A DNA stretch of 24,736 nucleotides from JBCCZC01 sp039188505 (GCA_039188505.1 JBCCZC010000024.1:1-24736); one strand, 5' to 3'. Shown: positions 15,334 to 23,546, counted from the stretch's first letter. The notes: generated from the sequence alone by a model not told the origin. Made by a program: numbers and translations.

Positions 15334-16397
15334 CCGGCGGCGTGCTCATCATGGCTGGCGGCACCGGGGGGCACATCTTTCCGGGGCTCGCCGTCGCGCG
15401 CGCTCTTGAGGCCCAGGCCGTGCCCGTCGCGTGGCTGGGCAGCCGCATCGACATGGAGGCCGACCTGGTCCCTGGTGCGGGCATCGAATTCCACGGCATC
15501 CGCGTGGAGCGGCTGCGCGGGCAGGGCACGCTCTCGCTGCTCCTGGCCCCGTTTCGCCTGCTTCGGTCGATCCTGCAGGCGATGCGCGTCATCCGCGCTG
15601 TGGCCCCCGCGGCCGTGCTCAGCATGGGCGGTTTCGTCGCCGGCCCCGGCGGCCTTGCAGCCTGGCTGCTGCGCCGGCCGGTCGTCGTCCACGAACAGAA
15701 CCGCGTGCCGGGCCTGACGAATCGCGTGCTGGCGAAGCTTGCCGCCCGGGTCATGGCGGGGTTTCCCGATGCCTTCACCCGGAAGGACGTCCGGGTGGTA
15801 GGGAATCCCGTGCGGACCGAGATCAGCAGCGTGCCGCCGCCGCCCGAGCGGTTCGCGAACCGGACCGGCGCCCTGCGCCTCCTCGTGCTGGGTGGAAGCC
15901 AGGGCGCGCGGGGCCTCAATGAGCGTGTCCCGGCCGCAATTGCGAGACTGCCTGCGGCTGCCCGGCCCGAAGTCCGCCACCAGGTCGGTGCGCGGCACGA
16001 GGCCACCGCCCGAGAGGCCTATGCAGCGGCCGGGGTCGACGCTTGCGTCGAGCCATTCATCGAGGACATGGCCGCGGCCTATGGCTGGGCCGATCTCGTG
16101 ATCGCCCGCTCCGGCGCGCTGACGGTGGCCGAGGTGGCCGCGGCGGGCGTTGCCGCGATCTTCGTGCCGTTCCCCTTCGCCGTCGACGATCATCAGACCC
16201 GCAACGCCGAGTTCCTCGCCGAGCGGGGCGCGGCGCAGGTGATGCCCGAGCGCGACCTGGATCCCGAGGTGCTGGCCGCCGTTCTCGTCGACCTGGATCG
16301 CGGTCGGCTCGAGGCCATGGGCAGCGCGGCCCGCGCGGCCACGCGGCCCGACGCCGCGGCGGCCGCGGCGGACGTTTGCCTGGAGGTGACCCGATGA
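15330..16397 (+). CDS. murG: lipid II synthase MurG (GlcNAc transferase)
   Basis: Membrane-associated GT28 glycosyltransferase on the cytoplasmic face. It adds GlcNAc from UDP-GlcNAc to lipid I, making lipid II. It has 355 residues from the ATG that overlaps the ftsW stop. Motifs are MAGGTGGHIFPGLAVA at the N-terminus, SMGGFVAGPGGLAA, VVHEQNRVPGLTNR, GGSQGARGLNE, IARSGALTVAE and the PFPFAVDDHQTRNAE nucleotide-binding region. The same frame is open about 1.1 kb upstream, antiparallel in meaning to ftsW, and that part is not used. Its end overlaps murC by ATGA. Confidence 0.97.
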   Translation: MTGGVLIMAGGTGGHIFPGLAVARALEAQAVPVAWLGSRIDMEADLVPGAGIEFHGIRVERLRGQGTLSLLLAPFRLLRSILQAMRVIRAVAPAAVLSMGGFVAGPGGLAAWLLRRPVVVHEQNRVPGLTNRVLAKLAARVMAGFPDAFTRKDVRVVGNPVRTEISSVPPPPERFANRTGALRLLVLGGSQGARGLNERVPAAIARLPAAARPEVRHQVGARHEATAREAYAAAGVDACVEPFIEDMAAAYGWADLVIARSGALTVAEVAAAGVAAIFVPFPFAVDDHQTRNAEFLAERGAAQVMPERDLDPEVLAAVLVDLDRGRLEAMGSAARAATRPDAAAAAADVCLEVTR

Positions 16398-17809
16398 GCG
16401 CCGAGCGCATGCGTCGCTTCCAGCGGGTCCACTTCATCGGTATCGGCGGCGCCGGCATGTGCGGCATCGCCGAGGTGATGCTGAATCTGGGCTACACCGT
16501 GACGGGTTCTGATCGGGCGCGGTCCGCCGTTGTCGAGCGCCTCGGGCGCCTCGGCGCCGAGGTCCAGGAAGGCCACGAGCCGGCCCTCGTCAGGAGCGCC
16601 GACGTCGTCGTCGTGTCGAGCGCCATCCGGGAGGACAATCCCGAGGTGGTCGCGGCCCGCGAAGGCCGCAAGCCGGTCGTGCCCCGGGCGGAGATGCTCG
16701 GCGAGCTGATGCGGTTCCGCGAGGGGATCGCGGTGGCCGGTACGCACGGCAAGACAACGACGACGAGCCTCACGGCGAGTCTGCTCGCGGAAGGTGGTCT
16801 TGATCCGACCTTCGTCATCGGTGGCCTCCTCAAGGCGTCCGGCACCAACGCCCGCCTCGGTGCCGGTCAGTATCTCGTCGCCGAGGCGGACGAGAGTGAC
16901 GGCTCCTTCCTGCTGCTCCAGCCGATGACCGCCGTCGTCACGAACATTGACCGCGATCATCTCGAGACCTACGGGCACGACTACGAACGGCTCCTCCAGG
17001 CCTTCGAGGAATTCCTTCATCACCTGCCGTTCTATGGGCTCGCCGTCGTCTGCGGCGACGATCCGGGGGTCCGGGCCGTGCTGCCCCGCCTGACCCGGGA
17101 CGTGGTCACCTACGGCCTGTCGCCCGAGAACGATCTGTACGCCGAGAACGTCCGGCAGGACGGCCTTGAAATGACCTTCGACGTGCGTCGAAAGGACGAC
17201 GGCCAGCGGCTGCGCGTCAGGCTGGCGCTGCCGGGCGAGCACAATGTCTGCAACGCGCTCGCGGCGATCGCCGTGGCGCACGACGCGGGGGTCGACGACG
17301 CCGCCATCGTCCGGGCGCTCGGCCAGTTCGGCGGAATCGGCCGGCGCTTCAACGTCCACGACGACGTGGTTCTCGACGATCGCCGGCTGCGGGTCATGGA
17401 CGACTACGCCCATCACCCGACGGAGCTGGCGGCGACCATTGCAGCGGCGCGCGCGGCCTGGCCGGACCAGCGGCTGATCGGCGTCTTCCAGCCGCACCGC
17501 TACACCCGGACACACGAACTCTTCGACGACTTCGCAACCGTACTCAATGCGCTGGACGGGCTGGTGCTGCTCGAGGTCTACGCAGCCGGGGAGGAGCCGC
17601 TTCCCGGGGCCGATGCGCGCTCCCTCGCTCGCGCGATCCGGGCCCGGGGACGCCTCGATCCCGTGTTCGCGCCGACGCCTGACGATGCCCTCGAGCTGCT
17701 CCCGGACATCGTTGCAAACCACGATGTCCTCATGTTCCTCGGCGCAGGCAATGTCGGCGCCATGGCCGGGGAGTTCGTCGACCGCTGCCGCCCGGAGGCC
17801 GTGTCGTGA
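16394..17809 (+). CDS. murC: UDP-N-acetylmuramate--L-alanine ligase
   Basis: Cytoplasmic Mur ligase that adds L-Ala to UDP-MurNAc, the first stem-peptide step. It has 471 residues. The N-terminal nucleotide-binding segment is FIGIGGAGMCGIAEV, followed by GYTVTGSD. The ATP loop GTHGKTTTT has Lys at residue 120. EADESDGSFL and the DDYAHHPTE motif are typical of MurC. The ATG overlaps the murG stop. The frame is open further upstream inside murG but without MurC character. In many gammaproteobacteria murB follows, but here ddl follows directly. Confidence 0.97.
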   Translation: MSAERMRRFQRVHFIGIGGAGMCGIAEVMLNLGYTVTGSDRARSAVVERLGRLGAEVQEGHEPALVRSADVVVVSSAIREDNPEVVAAREGRKPVVPRAEMLGELMRFREGIAVAGTHGKTTTTSLTASLLAEGGLDPTFVIGGLLKASGTNARLGAGQYLVAEADESDGSFLLLQPMTAVVTNIDRDHLETYGHDYERLLQAFEEFLHHLPFYGLAVVCGDDPGVRAVLPRLTRDVVTYGLSPENDLYAENVRQDGLEMTFDVRRKDDGQRLRVRLALPGEHNVCNALAAIAVAHDAGVDDAAIVRALGQFGGIGRRFNVHDDVVLDDRRLRVMDDYAHHPTELAATIAAARAAWPDQRLIGVFQPHRYTRTHELFDDFATVLNALDGLVLLEVYAAGEEPLPGADARSLARAIRARGRLDPVFAPTPDDALELLPDIVANHDVLMFLGAGNVGAMAGEFVDRCRPEAVS

Positions 17810-18732
17810 TGGCCGCCCCAGAACACGGTCGCGTTGCCGTCGTGATGGGCGGAGCCGGTGCCGAACGCGAGGTGTCCCTCGACGGCGGCCGCGACGTGCT
17901 TGCCGCGCTGGTGGCCGCCGGCGTGGATGCCCGGGGCGTCGACGGCATCCCGGCCCTGCTCGAGCAGATCGCCGCGGGGTCCGTCGACCGCGTCTTCAAC
18001 CTCCTGCATGGGCGCATGGGCGAGGACGGTACGCTGCAGGGTGCCCTCGAGTGCCTCGGCGTCCCCGTCACGGGTTCTGGCGTGCTTGGCTCCGCCGCGT
18101 CCCTCGACAAGGCCCTGTCGAAGCGCGTCTGGCGTGACTGCGGTCTACCGACGGCCGATTTTCGCGTCCTCGGTCCCGCGGACGATGCCGCCTCGGCTGC
18201 CGCGGCGCTGGGCTTCCCGCTCGTGGTGAAGCCCGTCTCGGAAGGCTCGAGCGTCGGCGTGACCATCGTCCGCGCCCCGGAAGGCTTTGCGGCCGCTGTC
18301 GCCGCCGCCCGGTCCTGCGAGGACCGGATCCTCGTCGAAGCGTTCGTGGCAGGGGCCGAATACACCGTCGGCCTGCTTCAGGGCGAACCGCTGCCCGTCA
18401 TCCGAATCGAGCCCAACCGCGACTTCTATGACTATGCGGCCAAATACGAGTCCGACGGGACGGCGTACCACTGTCCGAGCGGGCTGACGGCTGCCGACGA
18501 GGAACGCCTGCAGTCCCTGGCGCTCGACGCCTTCGCGGCGCTGTGCTGCGAAGGCTGGGGGCGGGTCGACTTCCTCGGTGCGGGCAGCGACGTGCGGTTG
18601 CTCGAGATCAACACCACGCCGGGCATGACGTCGCACAGCCTGGTGCCGAAAGCCGCCGGGGCTGCGGGCATCGGCTTCGAAGCGCTCTGCCTGCGCATTC
18701 TGGAAACCAGCCATCGGGAGGCGCGCGTATGA
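17809..18732 (+). CDS. ddl: D-alanine--D-alanine ligase
   Basis: ATP-grasp enzyme that joins two D-alanines for use by MurF. It has 307 residues from the ATG at 17809. Motifs are VVMGGAGAEREVSLDGG at the N-terminus, NLLHGRMGEDGTLQGALE, GVPVTGSGVLGSAASLDK, PLVVKPVSEGSSVGV and the Mg-binding LEINTTPGMTSHSLVP near the C-terminus. A GTG three bases earlier (17806) is also possible. GGAGG at 17794-17798 lies 7 bases from the GTG and 10 from the ATG, the same arrangement as at murF. The position corresponds to ddlB of E. coli. The end overlaps ftsQ by ATGA. Confidence 0.96.
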   Translation: MAAPEHGRVAVVMGGAGAEREVSLDGGRDVLAALVAAGVDARGVDGIPALLEQIAAGSVDRVFNLLHGRMGEDGTLQGALECLGVPVTGSGVLGSAASLDKALSKRVWRDCGLPTADFRVLGPADDAASAAAALGFPLVVKPVSEGSSVGVTIVRAPEGFAAAVAAARSCEDRILVEAFVAGAEYTVGLLQGEPLPVIRIEPNRDFYDYAAKYESDGTAYHCPSGLTAADEERLQSLALDAFAALCCEGWGRVDFLGAGSDVRLLEINTTPGMTSHSLVPKAAGAAGIGFEALCLRILETSHREARV

Positions 18733-19493
18733 CCGGATTCGATCGATTCATCCGGTGGTCCGCGGGGCTCACGTTGGCGCTCGTGGTCTCCCTCACCGGC
18801 TACGCGGTCCTCCGCGGTAGCGACATCGAGGCGCTTGCGATCCGTTGGATCGACGTTACGGGCACCTTCGAGCGCGTCACCGCGGAGCAGGTTCGTTCCG
18901 CTGCGGCGCCGCACCTTGAGACCGGCTTTATCGCTGCGGATCCACTGGCCGTCCGGCTCGCGGTCGAGGCGCTGCCCTGGGTGCGTCGCGCGGAGGTCAC
19001 CAAGGACTGGCCCGACACCGTCGAGATCAGCGTGACCGAACACCATCCGCTGGCCATCTGGGACGACGGGCGCCTCCTGAGTGAAACCGGACGCCTGTTC
19101 GACGTCGACGACACAATGGTCCCGCAGGGATTGCCGCTGCTTTCCGGCCCCGAGGATCTGGCCGTCGAGATCGTCGTCTTCTACCAGGAGATGCAGCGCC
19201 GTCTGGCCGGCACGGGCTTCGACGTTCGCCGCCTCGCGCGCTCCGATCGCGGCGGCTGGCAGGCCGAGCTGAGCGATCGCGTGACGCTGATCCTCGGATC
19301 CGTTGATCCGCTGCCGCGGCTTGCCCGATTCCTCGTGGCCCTGCCGCATCTCGAGTCCATGCCGGGCCAGGAGCTCGCCGGTGTGGACCTTCGCTATGGC
19401 AACGGCTTCGCCGTGCGCTGGCGGGAGTCCCCGGCGGACGGTACGGCGCCGGTGGTGGAGCAGGAAATGATCGTGGCGAGGCACGAGGGATGA
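18729..19493 (+). CDS. ftsQ: cell division protein FtsQ
   Basis: Bitopic inner-membrane divisome protein that recruits FtsL-FtsB. It has 254 residues: a short cytoplasmic start, one membrane segment (about residues 12-32), a POTRA domain beginning near IRWIDVTGTFERVT (about 39-108), and then the beta domain. PWVRRAEVTKDWPDTVEISVTEHHPLAIW and GRLFDVDD are the usual FtsQ landmarks. The cytoplasmic tail is shorter than in E. coli, as in many relatives. The ATG overlaps the ddl stop. Its own stop overlaps the ATGATG start region of ftsA. Confidence 0.94.
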   Translation: MTGFDRFIRWSAGLTLALVVSLTGYAVLRGSDIEALAIRWIDVTGTFERVTAEQVRSAAAPHLETGFIAADPLAVRLAVEALPWVRRAEVTKDWPDTVEISVTEHHPLAIWDDGRLLSETGRLFDVDDTMVPQGLPLLSGPEDLAVEIVVFYQEMQRRLAGTGFDVRRLARSDRGGWQAELSDRVTLILGSVDPLPRLARFLVALPHLESMPGQELAGVDLRYGNGFAVRWRESPADGTAPVVEQEMIVARHEG

Positions 19494-20722
19494 TGGCGCG
19501 CACCGACAAGCAGCTGATCGTCGGCCTGGACATCGGCACCTCGAAGGTGGTCGCGATCGTCGGCGAGGTCTCGCCGGACGGTACGGTCGAGGTGATCGGC
19601 GTCGGCTCGCACGCATCGCGTGGCATCCGCCGCGGGGTCGTCGTGGATATCGAATCGACGGTCCAGTCGATCCAGCGCGCGGTCGAGGAAGCGGAGCTGA
19701 TGGCGGGCTGCGAGATTCAATCGGTCTACGCGAACATCGCCGGGAGTCACATCTCGAGCATGAATTCTCACGGCATCGTCGGCGTCAAGGACGGCGAGGC
19801 GACCGAGATCGACGTCGATCGTGTGCTCGACGCTGCGCGAGCGGTGGCGATCCCCGCCGACCAGAAGGTCCTGCACGTTCTGCCGCAGGACTACATCATC
19901 GACGGCCAGGAAGGTATCCGCCATCCGGTAGGCATGTCCGGCGTAAGGCTCGAGGCGAGGGTCCACGTGGTCACCTGCGCGGCGAGCGCGGCCCAGAACA
20001 TCTCCAAGTGCGTCGCGCGCTGCGGGCTCCAGGTCGACGACCTGATCCTCCAGCAGCTCGCGTCGAGCTACGCGGTCCTGACGGAGGACGAGAAGGAGCT
20101 GGGCGTCTGCCTAGTCGATCTGGGCGCTGGAACCACCGACCTGGCGGTGTTCTGCCAGGGGGCGATCCGGCATACGTCGATTATCCCGATCGCCGGCGAT
20201 CAGGTGACGAATGACATCGCGGTCGCGCTCCGGACGCCCACGCAGTATGCCGAGGAGATCAAGATCAAGTACGCGTGCGCGCTGCGCCAGCTCGCCTCCG
20301 CCGAAGAGACGATCCAGGTGCCGAGCGTCGGCGACCGACCGCCGCGCCGCCTGGCGCGTCAGACCCTGGCCGAGGTGATCGAGCCGCGCTACGAGGAGCT
20401 GTTCTCGCTGGTGCAGGCGGAGCTGCGGCGCTCGAGCTTCGAGGATCTCATCGCTGCGGGCATCGTGCTCACCGGCGGCGCCGCGAAGATGGAAGGCGTC
20501 GTCGAGCTGGCCGAAGAGGTCTTCCACGTGCCCGTGCGCATTGGCACCCCGCAGTACGTGTCGGGGCTGTCGGACGTGGTGAACAACCAGATTCACGCAA
20601 CGGGCGTGGGCCTGCTCCTCTACGGAGCGCAGGCCGAGGAGAGCCGAGGGCAGCGGCGTCAGCCGGGCGCCCTCGACGGTTTCTGGAATCGCATCCGCGC
20701 CTGGGCGCGGGGCGAGTACTGA
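19493..20722 (+). CDS. ftsA: cell division protein FtsA
   Basis: Actin-like ATPase that tethers FtsZ to the inner membrane and starts divisome assembly. It has 409 residues from the second of two adjacent ATGs. GAGG at 19485-19488 is too close to the first (19490) and four bases from the second. Motifs are VGLDIGTSKVVAIVGE (phosphate 1), the 1C domain around SVYANIAGSHI, LVDLGAGTTDLAVF (phosphate 2) and IVLTGGAAKMEGV (adenosine). The C-terminal FWNRIRAWARGEY is the amphipathic membrane-targeting helix. It is the last of the 12 overlapping genes. A 110-base gap follows before ftsZ. Confidence 0.96.
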   Translation: MARTDKQLIVGLDIGTSKVVAIVGEVSPDGTVEVIGVGSHASRGIRRGVVVDIESTVQSIQRAVEEAELMAGCEIQSVYANIAGSHISSMNSHGIVGVKDGEATEIDVDRVLDAARAVAIPADQKVLHVLPQDYIIDGQEGIRHPVGMSGVRLEARVHVVTCAASAAQNISKCVARCGLQVDDLILQQLASSYAVLTEDEKELGVCLVDLGAGTTDLAVFCQGAIRHTSIIPIAGDQVTNDIAVALRTPTQYAEEIKIKYACALRQLASAEETIQVPSVGDRPPRRLARQTLAEVIEPRYEELFSLVQAELRRSSFEDLIAAGIVLTGGAAKMEGVVELAEEVFHVPVRIGTPQYVSGLSDVVNNQIHATGVGLLLYGAQAEESRGQRRQPGALDGFWNRIRAWARGEY

Positions 20723-20765
20723 AGTGGGGCGGTTTGGCAGGGTAGCCGGACCGAGTTGCAAGGTT

Positions 20766-20810
20766 GGCGCGGGTGGCGCGCCGGAAAAGCAGGCCGATCG
20801 CGAACGGCCT
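20766..20810 (+). promoter_or_regulatory. two tandem hairpins in the ftsA-ftsZ spacer
   Basis: GGCGCG (20766-20771) pairs perfectly with CGCGCC (20777-20782) around GGTGG. AGGCCG (20791-20796) pairs with CGGCCT (20805-20810) around an 8-base loop. Neither is followed by a T tract, so they do not look like terminators. They lie just before the strong ftsZ ribosome-binding site and may set mRNA processing or stability. I see no convincing promoter in this 110-base gap. Confidence 0.4.
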
Positions 20811-20832
20811 TCATCAAGGTAGGAGAGAGATC

Positions 20833-22005
20833 ATGGCATTTGAATTAATGGACTCAGACGGCCAGTCAGCCGTCATCAAGGTCATCGGGATTGGAGGCGG
20901 CGGCGGGAACGCCGTGGGCCAGATGCTGGACGCGCAGATCGACGGCGTCGAGTTCATCTGCGCGAACACCGACGCGCAGGCGCTGAAGAACATGGAGGTG
21001 CAGACGAACCTCCAGCTCGGCAGCAACGTCACCAAGGGCCTGGGCGCCGGCGCCAATCCTGAGGTCGGCCGGCAGGCGGCGCTCGAGGACCGCGAGCGCA
21101 TCACCGAGGTGCTCGAGGGCGCCGACATGGTCTTCATTACCGCCGGGATGGGCGGTGGCACCGGCACGGGCGCGGCACCGGTTGTCGCCAGCCTGGCGAA
21201 GGAGATGGGGATCCTCACGGTGGCCGTGGTCACCAAGCCGTTCCCCTTCGAAGGTCCCCGGCGCATGCAGGTGGCCAATCAGGGCATCGACGAGCTGCGG
21301 CGCTATGTCGACTCGCTGATCACGATCCCGAACGAGAAGCTGTTGACCGTCATGGGCGGCGACATCACGTTGCTGAACGCTTTCTCTGCCGCAAACGACG
21401 TGCTCCTCGGCGCGGTCCAGGGCATTGCCGATCTGATCACTCGCCCGGGCCTCATCAATGTCGACTTCGCCGATGTGCGCACCGTCATGTCCGAAATGGG
21501 CATGGCCATGATGGGCACCGGCTTCGCCAAGGGCGACGACCGGGCCATCGTCGCCGCCGAGGCGGCCATCGGCAGCCCGCTGCTCGAGGACGTCAACCTG
21601 TCCGGCGCCTGCGGCATCCTCGTGAACATCACCGCGGGCCTCAACTTGTCCATGCGCGAGTTCGAGGAGGTCGGTCGGACCGTCAGCGATTTCGCCGCCG
21701 AGGACGCCAATGTGGTGGTCGGCACCGTGATCGACCCGGAGCTCGCCGACGAGCTGCGGGTGACTGTCGTGGCCACGGGCCTCAACCGGTCCGGCGCGCA
21801 GGCCGAGGAAAAGCCCATGCGGCTGGTGCGAACCGGTACGACGGATGCCGTGGACTATGAGGCGCTGGCGATGCGGCCGACGGTCAACCGCATGGAGCAG
21901 GAGGAAAAGCCGGTCGAAGAGCCGGCAGCACCGGCTCCAGCGGCGTCGGACGATCAGCTCGACTACCTGGATATTCCGGCGTTCCTGCGCCGCCAGGCCG
22001 ACTGA
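20833..22005 (+). CDS. ftsZ: cell division GTPase FtsZ
   Basis: Tubulin-like GTPase that forms the Z ring. It has 390 residues from the ATG at 20833, which follows a strong AGGAGAGAG ribosome-binding sequence at 20821-20829. The open frame runs back to 20764, but that part is non-coding leader. Motifs are the IGIGGGGGNAV nucleotide loop (residues 18-28), the tubulin signature GGGTGTG (107-113) and the T7 synergy loop NVDFADV (209-215). The variable linker from about residue 320 is acidic and Ala/Pro-rich. The final DYLDIPAFLRRQAD is the peptide that binds FtsA, ZipA and other partners. It is the only gene from rsmH onward in the dcw run with a leader of its own. Confidence 0.98.
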   Translation: MAFELMDSDGQSAVIKVIGIGGGGGNAVGQMLDAQIDGVEFICANTDAQALKNMEVQTNLQLGSNVTKGLGAGANPEVGRQAALEDRERITEVLEGADMVFITAGMGGGTGTGAAPVVASLAKEMGILTVAVVTKPFPFEGPRRMQVANQGIDELRRYVDSLITIPNEKLLTVMGGDITLLNAFSAANDVLLGAVQGIADLITRPGLINVDFADVRTVMSEMGMAMMGTGFAKGDDRAIVAAEAAIGSPLLEDVNLSGACGILVNITAGLNLSMREFEEVGRTVSDFAAEDANVVVGTVIDPELADELRVTVVATGLNRSGAQAEEKPMRLVRTGTTDAVDYEALAMRPTVNRMEQEEKPVEEPAAPAPAASDDQLDYLDIPAFLRRQAD

Positions 22006-22033
22006 GACAGCACACCAGCGGGACCCCGGGCCG

Positions 22034-22066
22034 CGGCCGTTCGCGACGATCTCTCCGTCGCGGCCG
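22034..22066 (+). terminator. hairpin after ftsZ, possible weak terminator
   Basis: CGCGACG (22042-22048) pairs with CGTCGCG (22056-22062) around ATCTCTC. The stem may extend with CGGC (22034-22037) to GCCG (22063-22066) past a bulge. Only GGGGGTTCT follows, not a T tract, so termination would be partial or Rho-assisted. Just downstream, CCCC at 22076-22079 can pair either back with GGGG (22067-22070) or, as CCCCT, forward with AGGGG (22086-22090); the two are mutually exclusive. Confidence 0.35.
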
Positions 22067-22090
22067 GGGGTTCTGCCCCTCACGAAGGGG

Positions 22091-22126
22091 TGTTGTAAAT
22101 TTGCAACGGGCTGTTGTATTTCTGCG
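22091..22126 (+). repeat. 21-base-spaced repeat and palindrome upstream of lpxC
   Basis: TGTTGTA occurs at 22091 and again at 22112, exactly 21 bases (two helical turns) apart, with partial matching continuing for about 14 bases. The first copy is also a near-perfect 16-base palindrome at 22092-22107 (GTTGTAAA against TTTGCAAC, one mismatched pair). The region is distinctly A/T-rich against its surroundings and sits just upstream of the likely lpxC promoter, as an activator or repressor site would. Confidence 0.4.
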
Positions 22127-22136
22127 CAAAAATGCT

Positions 22137-22165
22137 TTCATTGCCCAGAATTGCTGTGCTAGTAT
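22137..22165 (+). promoter_or_regulatory. likely lpxC promoter with extended -10
   Basis: TAGTAT at 22160-22165 is preceded by TGC, an extended -10. TTCATT at 22137-22142 stands 17 bases upstream as a weak -35. Transcription would start near 22172, giving a leader of about 46 nt before the lpxC ATG. The local A/T content is high for this genome. Confidence 0.5.
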
Positions 22166-22217
22166 CGGCGCTTCCTCAAACGCCTGTATCAAATTCAGGG
22201 GTTGGGCGGACCGAATA

Positions 22218-23129
22218 ATGATAAGACAACGAACCCTCAAAAACGTCATCCGCGCCACCGGTGTGGGCATCCATACGGGCCAGAAAGTGCTCCTGACGCT
22301 GCGTCCCGCGGCGCCGGACACGGGCATCATTTTCCGCCGGGTCGATCTGGATCCGACGGTCGAGATCCCGGCGCGCCCCAACAACGTGGGCGACACGAGC
22401 CTGTCGACCACGCTGACCTGTGACGACGTTCGCATCTCGACGGTCGAGCATCTGCTTTCCGCCATGGCCGGCCTCGGGATCGACAACGCCTACATTGATC
22501 TGAGCGCCTCCGAGGTGCCGATCATGGATGGCAGCGCGGGTCCGTTCGTCTTTCTGATCCAGTCCGCGGGTATCGAAGAGCAGAACGTGCCGAAGCGGTT
22601 CATCCGCATCCACAAGCCGGTCGAGGTCCGCGACGGCGACAAGGTCGCGCGGTTCACGCCGTATGATGGGTTCAAGGTGCGCTTCTCGATCGATTTCGAT
22701 CATCCAGTGTTCCGCACCCGGGCCAACGCGGCGGAGATCGACTTCTCAACGACTTCGTTCGTCAAGGAAGTCGCGCGCGCTCGCACCTTCGGCTTCATGC
22801 GGGACATCGAGATGCTTCGCGAGCGCAATCTCGTGCTCGGCGGCAGCATGGACAACGCGATCGTCCTCGACGACTACCGCATCCTCAACGAGGATGGGCT
22901 TCGCTACGACGACGAGTTCGTGAAGCACAAGATCCTCGACGCCATCGGCGACCTCTATCTCCTCGGGCATAGCCTCATCGGTGCTTTCGACGGGCACAAG
23001 TCCGGCCATGCGCTCAACAACGAGCTGCTCCGGACCCTGCTGGCGCGCCAGGATGCCTGGGAAGAAGTGATCTTCGAGGACGAGCGGACGGCGCCGATTT
23101 CCTACGCGCACCCGGCTCAGGCCATCTGA
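22218..23129 (+). CDS. lpxC: UDP-3-O-acyl-N-acetylglucosamine deacetylase
   Basis: Zinc hydrolase that removes the acetyl group from UDP-3-O-acyl-GlcNAc, the committed step of lipid A synthesis. It has 303 residues, near the E. coli length of 305. It opens with MIRQRTLKNVIRATGVGIHTG. Zinc ligands are visible as His78 (STVEHLLSAM), His237 and Asp241 (KHKILDAIGD). The catalytic His264 lies in SGHALNNELL. The ATG at 22218 is chosen because similarity to the family begins exactly there; the frame extends about 40 codons upstream through the promoter region. It appears to have its own promoter, separate from ftsZ. Confidence 0.97.
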   Translation: MIRQRTLKNVIRATGVGIHTGQKVLLTLRPAAPDTGIIFRRVDLDPTVEIPARPNNVGDTSLSTTLTCDDVRISTVEHLLSAMAGLGIDNAYIDLSASEVPIMDGSAGPFVFLIQSAGIEEQNVPKRFIRIHKPVEVRDGDKVARFTPYDGFKVRFSIDFDHPVFRTRANAAEIDFSTTSFVKEVARARTFGFMRDIEMLRERNLVLGGSMDNAIVLDDYRILNEDGLRYDDEFVKHKILDAIGDLYLLGHSLIGAFDGHKSGHALNNELLRTLLARQDAWEEVIFEDERTAPISYAHPAQAI

Positions 23130-23139
23130 TTTCCCGCGC

Positions 23140-23159
23140 GGGGTGCCCTACGGCGCCCC
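23140..23159. terminator. hairpin between convergent lpxC and dciA
   Basis: GGGGTGCC (23140-23147) pairs with GGCGCCCC (23152-23159), with one G-T wobble, around the loop CTAC. It fills the 30-base gap between the two stop codons and touches the dciA stop. Neither strand has a following T tract, so it may act as a weak terminator or 3'-end stabiliser for both transcripts. Confidence 0.35.
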
Positions 23160-23546
23160 TCAATCGTTGCTGCGATCGCGTCCGACGAGGGCGGCACAGC
23201 GGCGGAGATGCTCGCGTGCCGTCGCGCTGACTTCACGCGGCGGAGGGGAGGGTCTCGGTGCCTCGGGCGGCACGATGCGCACTTCGATGCGGTGCACGGG
23301 CCTTTTGATGTTGCCGGGGGCCCTGTGTATGATCGCGGGGCTTGACTGGCGCAGACGCGTCGCCCAGACCGGTGACGACGCGGTCAAGACAAGAACGCCG
23401 TCGCGATAGTTGGCGAGATCACAGTGCGGCTGCAGATCCGCGGGGATCAGCGGCCAGAGGGCTTTTTTCGCTGCCGCGAGCCAGCGGGCCCGGGCTTCGA
23501 TCTTCCCAAGTCCCCGAAGGGTCTTCTGTAGCGGTACGGATCCCAA
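23160..23546 (-). CDS. dciA: DciA-like protein (DUF721), replicative helicase loader
   Basis: A 128-residue DUF721 protein. In bacteria without DnaC, DciA helps load the DnaB helicase. Family features are the N-terminal LRGLGKIEARARWLAAAKKALWPLIPADLQPHCDLANYRDGVLVLTASSPVWATRLRQ-type block, of which YRDGVLVL and PVWATRLR are the most telling. A Pro-rich, basic C-terminal tail follows. The only usable start codon is TTG at 23546: no ATG or GTG is in frame before a TAG about 60 bases upstream, and none lies between the TTG and the conserved part. Its place between lpxC and an M23 peptidase gene matches Pseudomonas. It diverges from that gene with 36 bases between starts. Confidence 0.85.
   Translation of the reverse strand: MGSVPLQKTLRGLGKIEARARWLAAAKKALWPLIPADLQPHCDLANYRDGVLVLTASSPVWATRLRQSSPAIIHRAPGNIKRPVHRIEVRIVPPEAPRPSPPPREVSATAREHLRRCAALVGRDRSND

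Noticed and set aside
16043..16393. Upstream extension of the murC frame inside murG
   Set aside because: It is a shadow of murG. The murC ATG at 16394 overlaps the murG stop, and the family N-terminus follows directly.
16193..17722. 509-codon open frame on the minus strand opposite murG and murC
   Set aside because: It is antisense to well-supported genes, low in complexity, has no ribosome-binding site and shows no family features.
20866..22083. 405-codon open frame on the minus strand opposite ftsZ
   Set aside because: It mirrors the third-position G/C bias of ftsZ. The composition is rich in His, Asp, Gly and Arg without any fold-like pattern.
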